From: an uncultured Clostridia bacterium
GTDB taxonomy: Bacteria > Bacillota > Clostridia > Christensenellales > Aristaeellaceae
Reading direction: 5' to 3'
DNA: 16,764 nt
Assembly: GCA_937934775.1 (NCBI GenBank)
Contig: CALGYL010000278.1
Coordinates: 1-16,764, forward strand
Shown here piece by piece: positions 14,456-16,764 of this stretch (positions are counted from its first letter, which is position 1; every line of letters starts with the position of its first letter). Under the pieces are notes generated by a model. The model saw only the letters and a program-made list of their open reading frames with translations, was not told where the DNA came from and searched no databases. A program made the position numbers and the translations under genes.

Positions 14456-14908
14456 ATGCAAACGAGTCAATATATTCTGGATTTGCTCTTTTTGATGTCT
14501 TTGCTCTGGTGCGCCGCCAGCGATTGGCGCTGTCGTACCATACCGAACCGGGCGATGCTGAGTATCGCGGTATTGGGTATGGCGCAGATTGGTTTTGCGC
14601 TGTGGGTGGGCGTGTCCATCTGGCCGTACCTTGCCGCCATCCCGCTCTTCGGCGCGCTGTACCTTTGCTGGACGAAGGACTTACTGGGCGGCGGCGATGT
14701 GAAGCTCATGGCGCTCATCTGCCTGTACATGGGCCTTGGGCGCGCCGCCATCGCGTTTGAAGTCTGCCTGGCGGCGCTGTGCGCAATCTATTTCACCATC
14801 GCAAAGGGCAGCAAGCGTCCCAAACGCCGAAAAGTGGCGCTTGCCCCTCCGCTCGCGCTGGGATGCGTCGGCGTCATCGTAGGCCAATATGTTGCCGCAT
14901 GGCTGTGA
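14456..14908 (+). CDS. tadV: A24 prepilin peptidase, TadV/CpaA-like
   Basis: This 150-residue membrane protein is a type IV prepilin peptidase of the short TadV/CpaA kind, which lacks the N-methylation domain. The first catalytic aspartate is in AASDWRCRTIPN (about residue 23), and the second is in LLGGGDVKLMAL, the GxGD signature of the family. Several hydrophobic helices surround them. It should cut the GEGY/DERGS-type leaders of the pilin-like and TadE-like proteins encoded at 6550-7780. GGAAGGAGGAA precedes ATG 14456. It is separated from the rest of the Tad-like operon by the defence module and the minus-strand gene, so it must be transcribed from a site of its own, which I could not locate with confidence. 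Confidence 0.9.
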   Translation: MQTSQYILDLLFLMSLLWCAASDWRCRTIPNRAMLSIAVLGMAQIGFALWVGVSIWPYLAAIPLFGALYLCWTKDLLGGGDVKLMALICLYMGLGRAAIAFEVCLAALCAIYFTIAKGSKRPKRRKVALAPPLALGCVGVIVGQYVAAWL

Positions 14909-15423
14909 GGAGGCTGCTTATCCAAAAACACCTGTTTCGGATTCATGATTGCATTCGCATTGGGCGCACGGATTACCTGCTGGCGGAGACGGATGATCGG
15001 GTACCCTACATCGTCTGGCAGGCGCGCCGGATTCTCTGCGTGACCTTCCATATCCATAAATACCGACACGCTACCTACGCCGAAGCCATCCGCGATTTAA
15101 GTGACCGCGTCAAAATCCCGAAGCCAAGGAACTTCATGGATGAGACGGATTGCATCCCCGTTTCCTATCGACAGGACTATACAGGGCAGCTCGTGACCAT
15201 CGCTCCCCTGATCCTCAAAGAAGCGCACCGACGCGCGGAAAACCAGCTTCAGATTGCGCGTGACGGCGAGGGCTGTAAACCGGACGAATGGCGAAAGCCT
15301 GTCCATTGCGAAAGCCTCCAATACGGCCACAAATCCACATGGGATCGTCAGGACATACTCGGCATTGTTCGGACGGACAGTCTACCGCGCTGGGCAAGAC
15401 GAGCGCTCAGGCAGAAAAAATAA
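14899..15423 (+). CDS. unrecognised conserved-looking protein of the element
   Basis: This protein of about 174 residues is soluble and of mixed charge; I do not recognise the family. It begins MAVRRLLIQKHLFRIHDCI and contains IGRTDYLLAETDD, AEAIRDLSDRVKIPKP and a basic C-terminus, PRWARRALRQKK. The start is uncertain: ATG 14899 overlaps the peptidase stop by 10 bases, GTG 14905 by 4. The GAGGAGG at 14907-14913 falls just after both, so it cannot serve either. The basic tail and its place before the polyvalent protein would fit a nucleic-acid-linked role, but that is a guess. Confidence 0.62.
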   Translation: MAVRRLLIQKHLFRIHDCIRIGRTDYLLAETDDRVPYIVWQARRILCVTFHIHKYRHATYAEAIRDLSDRVKIPKPRNFMDETDCIPVSYRQDYTGQLVTIAPLILKEAHRRAENQLQIARDGEGCKPDEWRKPVHCESLQYGHKSTWDRQDILGIVRTDSLPRWARRALRQKK

Positions 15424-15450
15424 TCCAAAAGCAGAATCGAGGTGGTTTAT

Positions 15451-16764
15451 TTGGCTGTACAGGCGAGCCGGCTTCATCATATCGCGCGCGAAACGCTGCA
15501 CGAGGCGTGCAGGACGCAGGAAAACTGGGTGGAGCTGCTCAAATCCGTCGCGCATTTCTACAAATACGATTTTGAGGACGCTTTGCTCATCTCGGCCCAG
15601 CGCCCAGACGCCACCGCCTGCGCCACCATGCGGCAATGGAACGGACGGAATCTATGGATTCGCAAAGGCAGCAAGGCGATCTACACCCTCGACCCGAACA
15701 ACCCCTATGCCACCCAGCGCGTATTTGACATTGCTGACATCAATGCGCCGCCCGAGCGTTTGCCGCCGATCTGGTCGCTGCGCGAGGACATGAGGGAAAT
15801 TGCGTTCTCAGCGCTGCGGGCACGCTGGCAGTCTGAGGATATGCCCGGCGAATACGATTCGCAGCTCTACGCTGCGATTTTGGAAGCAACCGCGGAACAG
15901 ATCGGAGACTATCGCAACGATTTCGAAGATGCCCGCCCGGAGAGCTTCATGGCCGGGCTGGACGCGGACGCCGCCGAGGAACTCTTTCAAACGCTCACGG
16001 TCAACAGCGCCTTTACCATCGCGGCGCAGCGGCTGGGGCTACCCATCCCGGAGGATATGGATGTGGAGGTTTTCGAGGGCATCCGCTATTTCGACACCTG
16101 GGCGACGCAGATGGCGATTGGTGAGGCGGCGCACGAAGTGGCCGAGACGGTTCTGCGGCAGATCGAGCGCGCGGTCAAGGACATCGAGCGCGACAAAATT
16201 GACAGTGCGCGCTCCGTGTGGAATAATGAGGCCAGAGACGGGAACCAAGGTCAATCAGCGGATGCCCCGCAAGGCGAGCGGCCTGATAAGGCAGCGGAAA
16301 GGAAGGATCGAAATGTCGATGAAGTGGCCGGAGATTCAGTACGTGGAAGCGGAGGACGGGATGCTCGACCCGGTGCTGGAACTTCCGAAGCAGCCGGAGG
16401 GCAGCGTAGGCAAGTACGGCGGGATGCGGCGGGAGTACCTCCGGCAGCATCGGAAGGCGACCTACGGACGGATGCGTCTGGAGGGAACGTTGAAGCAGCA
16501 CCTGCTGGAGATGAACGAGCAGGCACAGCAGATGGTCGAGCAGTTGATCGAGCGGATGCTGGTGACCAATCCCGCGCCCGACAGGGCGCAGCAGCTCGCC
16601 TGGGTGCGGCACATGAACGGCCTGAAGGGACAGGCGGAGGAGATCGTCCGGAACGAATTGATCTACGCCTAAGTACAGAGGAACAATCGTCAGAGCCGAG
16701 CCGAGCGCTCGGCTCAGACCATCAACAAAGGCGCTCAGCCCTGTCGGGTTGGGCGCAAATTTTA
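15451..16764 (+). CDS. N-terminal part of a large SNF2/methylase-type polyvalent protein (3' partial)
   Basis: The frame begins at TTG 15451, 5 bases after GAGGTGG, and is open for 438 codons to the window edge. The first 250 residues match the N-terminus of the very large SNF2 helicase/DNA methylase proteins of Clostridia conjugative elements, as I recall them: NWVELLKSVAHFYKY, ALLISAQRPDATACATM (near 45-60), RKGSKAIY, VFDIADI, and an acidic helical section ending in RDKIDSARSVWNN. Those proteins are thought to act on or protect transferred DNA. From about residue 255 the sequence becomes low-complexity (Gly, Ala, Arg, Asp-rich), because this stretch overlaps tnpV in another frame. No helicase or methylase motif falls within the window. 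A hairpin near the window end raises the possibility that the gene is truncated. Confidence 0.78.
   Translation, partial: MAVQASRLHHIARETLHEACRTQENWVELLKSVAHFYKYDFEDALLISAQRPDATACATMRQWNGRNLWIRKGSKAIYTLDPNNPYATQRVFDIADINAPPERLPPIWSLREDMREIAFSALRARWQSEDMPGEYDSQLYAAILEATAEQIGDYRNDFEDARPESFMAGLDADAAEELFQTLTVNSAFTIAAQRLGLPIPEDMDVEVFEGIRYFDTWATQMAIGEAAHEVAETVLRQIERAVKDIERDKIDSARSVWNNEARDGNQGQSADAPQGERPDKAAERKDRNVDEVAGDSVRGSGGRDARPGAGTSEAAGGQRRQVRRDAAGVPPAASEGDLRTDASGGNVEAAPAGDERAGTADGRAVDRADAGDQSRARQGAAARLGAAHERPEGTGGGDRPERIDLRLSTEEQSSEPSRALGSDHQQRRSALSGWAQIL
16313..16672 (+). CDS. tnpV: TnpV-family protein nested in another frame
   Basis: This 119-residue protein matches TnpV as I recall it: a short N-terminal part with AEDGMLDPVLELP, then GKYGGMRREYLRQHRKATYGRMRLEG (given in parts: GKYGGMRREYLR and ATYGRMRLEG), and the end AWVRHMNGLKGQAEEIVRNELIYA (parts: WVRHMNGL, AEEIVRNELIYA). 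It is a small helical protein encoded by mobile elements, with no established activity. AAGGAAGGA ends 5 bases before ATG 16313, a good spacing. Third codon positions here are strongly G/C, so this is the frame under main selection. The whole gene lies inside the open frame that begins at 15451. Confidence 0.82.
   Translation: MSMKWPEIQYVEAEDGMLDPVLELPKQPEGSVGKYGGMRREYLRQHRKATYGRMRLEGTLKQHLLEMNEQAQQMVEQLIERMLVTNPAPDRAQQLAWVRHMNGLKGQAEEIVRNELIYA
16698..16715. repeat. 18-bp perfect palindrome after tnpV
   Basis: GAGCCGAGCGCTCGGCTC is a perfect palindrome 26 bases after the tnpV stop, preceded by a partial direct repeat (GAGCCGAG twice). It has no loop, so it may be a protein binding site rather than a hairpin. 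Confidence 0.7.
16731..16764 (+). terminator. terminator-like hairpin at the window end
   Basis: GCGCTCAGCCC (16731-16741) pairs with GGGTTGGGCGC (16746-16756) over 11 positions, two of them G-T wobbles, around TGTC, and AAATTTTA follows to the window edge. It could end tnpV transcription or be part of a longer structured RNA; the edge hides the rest. Confidence 0.5.

Noticed and set aside
14779..14898. Upstream extension of the unrecognised 174-residue protein
   Set aside because: It lies within the prepilin peptidase gene in another frame; the start is more likely at 14899 or 14905.
15800..16312. Long upstream extension of the tnpV frame
   Set aside because: The 5' part is a shadow of the polyvalent protein frame, which shows family motifs there. 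Only the part from ATG 16313 has a ribosome binding site and the TnpV pattern.
1..16764. tRNA, rRNA, insertion sequence transposase or integrase
   Set aside because: I looked on both strands for cloverleaf-like segments and for DDE, tyrosine or serine recombinase motifs and found none. TnpV is not itself a recognisable recombinase.

Overview
The window looks like part of an integrative/conjugative-type mobile element from a fairly GC-rich Clostridia-like (Bacillota) bacterium, probably gut-associated. The reasoning is as follows: strong AGGAGG-type ribosome binding sites precede most genes, and the gene set (CpaF/TadB/TadC, DUF6133- and DUF4320-like small membrane proteins, a YodL-type protein, an A24 prepilin peptidase, TnpV and the N-terminal part of a large SNF2/methylase-type polyvalent protein) is one I associate with such elements. 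Family names come from recalled motifs and were not checked by database search.

Layout. (1) 2-3029: the cytoplasmic ATPase and two membrane platform proteins of a Tad-like (type IV pilus/type II secretion related) machine, joined by ATGA stop-start overlaps; the ATPase gene is cut by the left window edge. (2) 3030-5230: a clearly AT-richer cassette with its own extended -10 promoter and two overlapping genes, a DUF6414-like protein and a ClpA/B-like AAA+ ATPase. (3) 5238-5625: a second, diverged and frameshifted copy of the tadC 3' end, so the cassette is bracketed by two tadC 3' ends. (4) 5661-6399: a Phd/RelE-type toxin-antitoxin pair with its own promoter and two terminators. (5) 6550-12107: the Tad-like operon resumes with a pilin-like protein, a strong hairpin, two TadE-like small proteins, a YodL-type protein and a 1190-residue secreted protein with six CARDB repeats. 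(6) 12234-14173: a second accessory module, an AAA15-type ATPase plus TOPRIM protein resembling AbiL/PARIS-type phage defence, with its own promoter and a convergent terminator. (7) 14172-14415: a small minus-strand gene with a good promoter. (8) 14456-16764: prepilin peptidase, an unrecognised 174-residue protein, the start of the large polyvalent protein, and TnpV nested in another frame of it.

How the parts fit. The backbone would make a Tad-like surface or secretion apparatus: CpaF powers TadB/TadC, the prepilin peptidase matures the small GEGY-type subunits, and the CARDB protein is the likely exported surface or adhesin partner. Into this backbone accessory modules are inserted at two places, between tadC and the pilin gene and between the CARDB gene and the peptidase gene. 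All three modules (DUF6414/AAA+, Phd/RelE, AbiL/PARIS-like) carry their own transcription signals. The DUF6414/AAA+ pair is the best candidate for a poorly described system, and the duplicated tadC 3' end is a physical trace of how it arrived.
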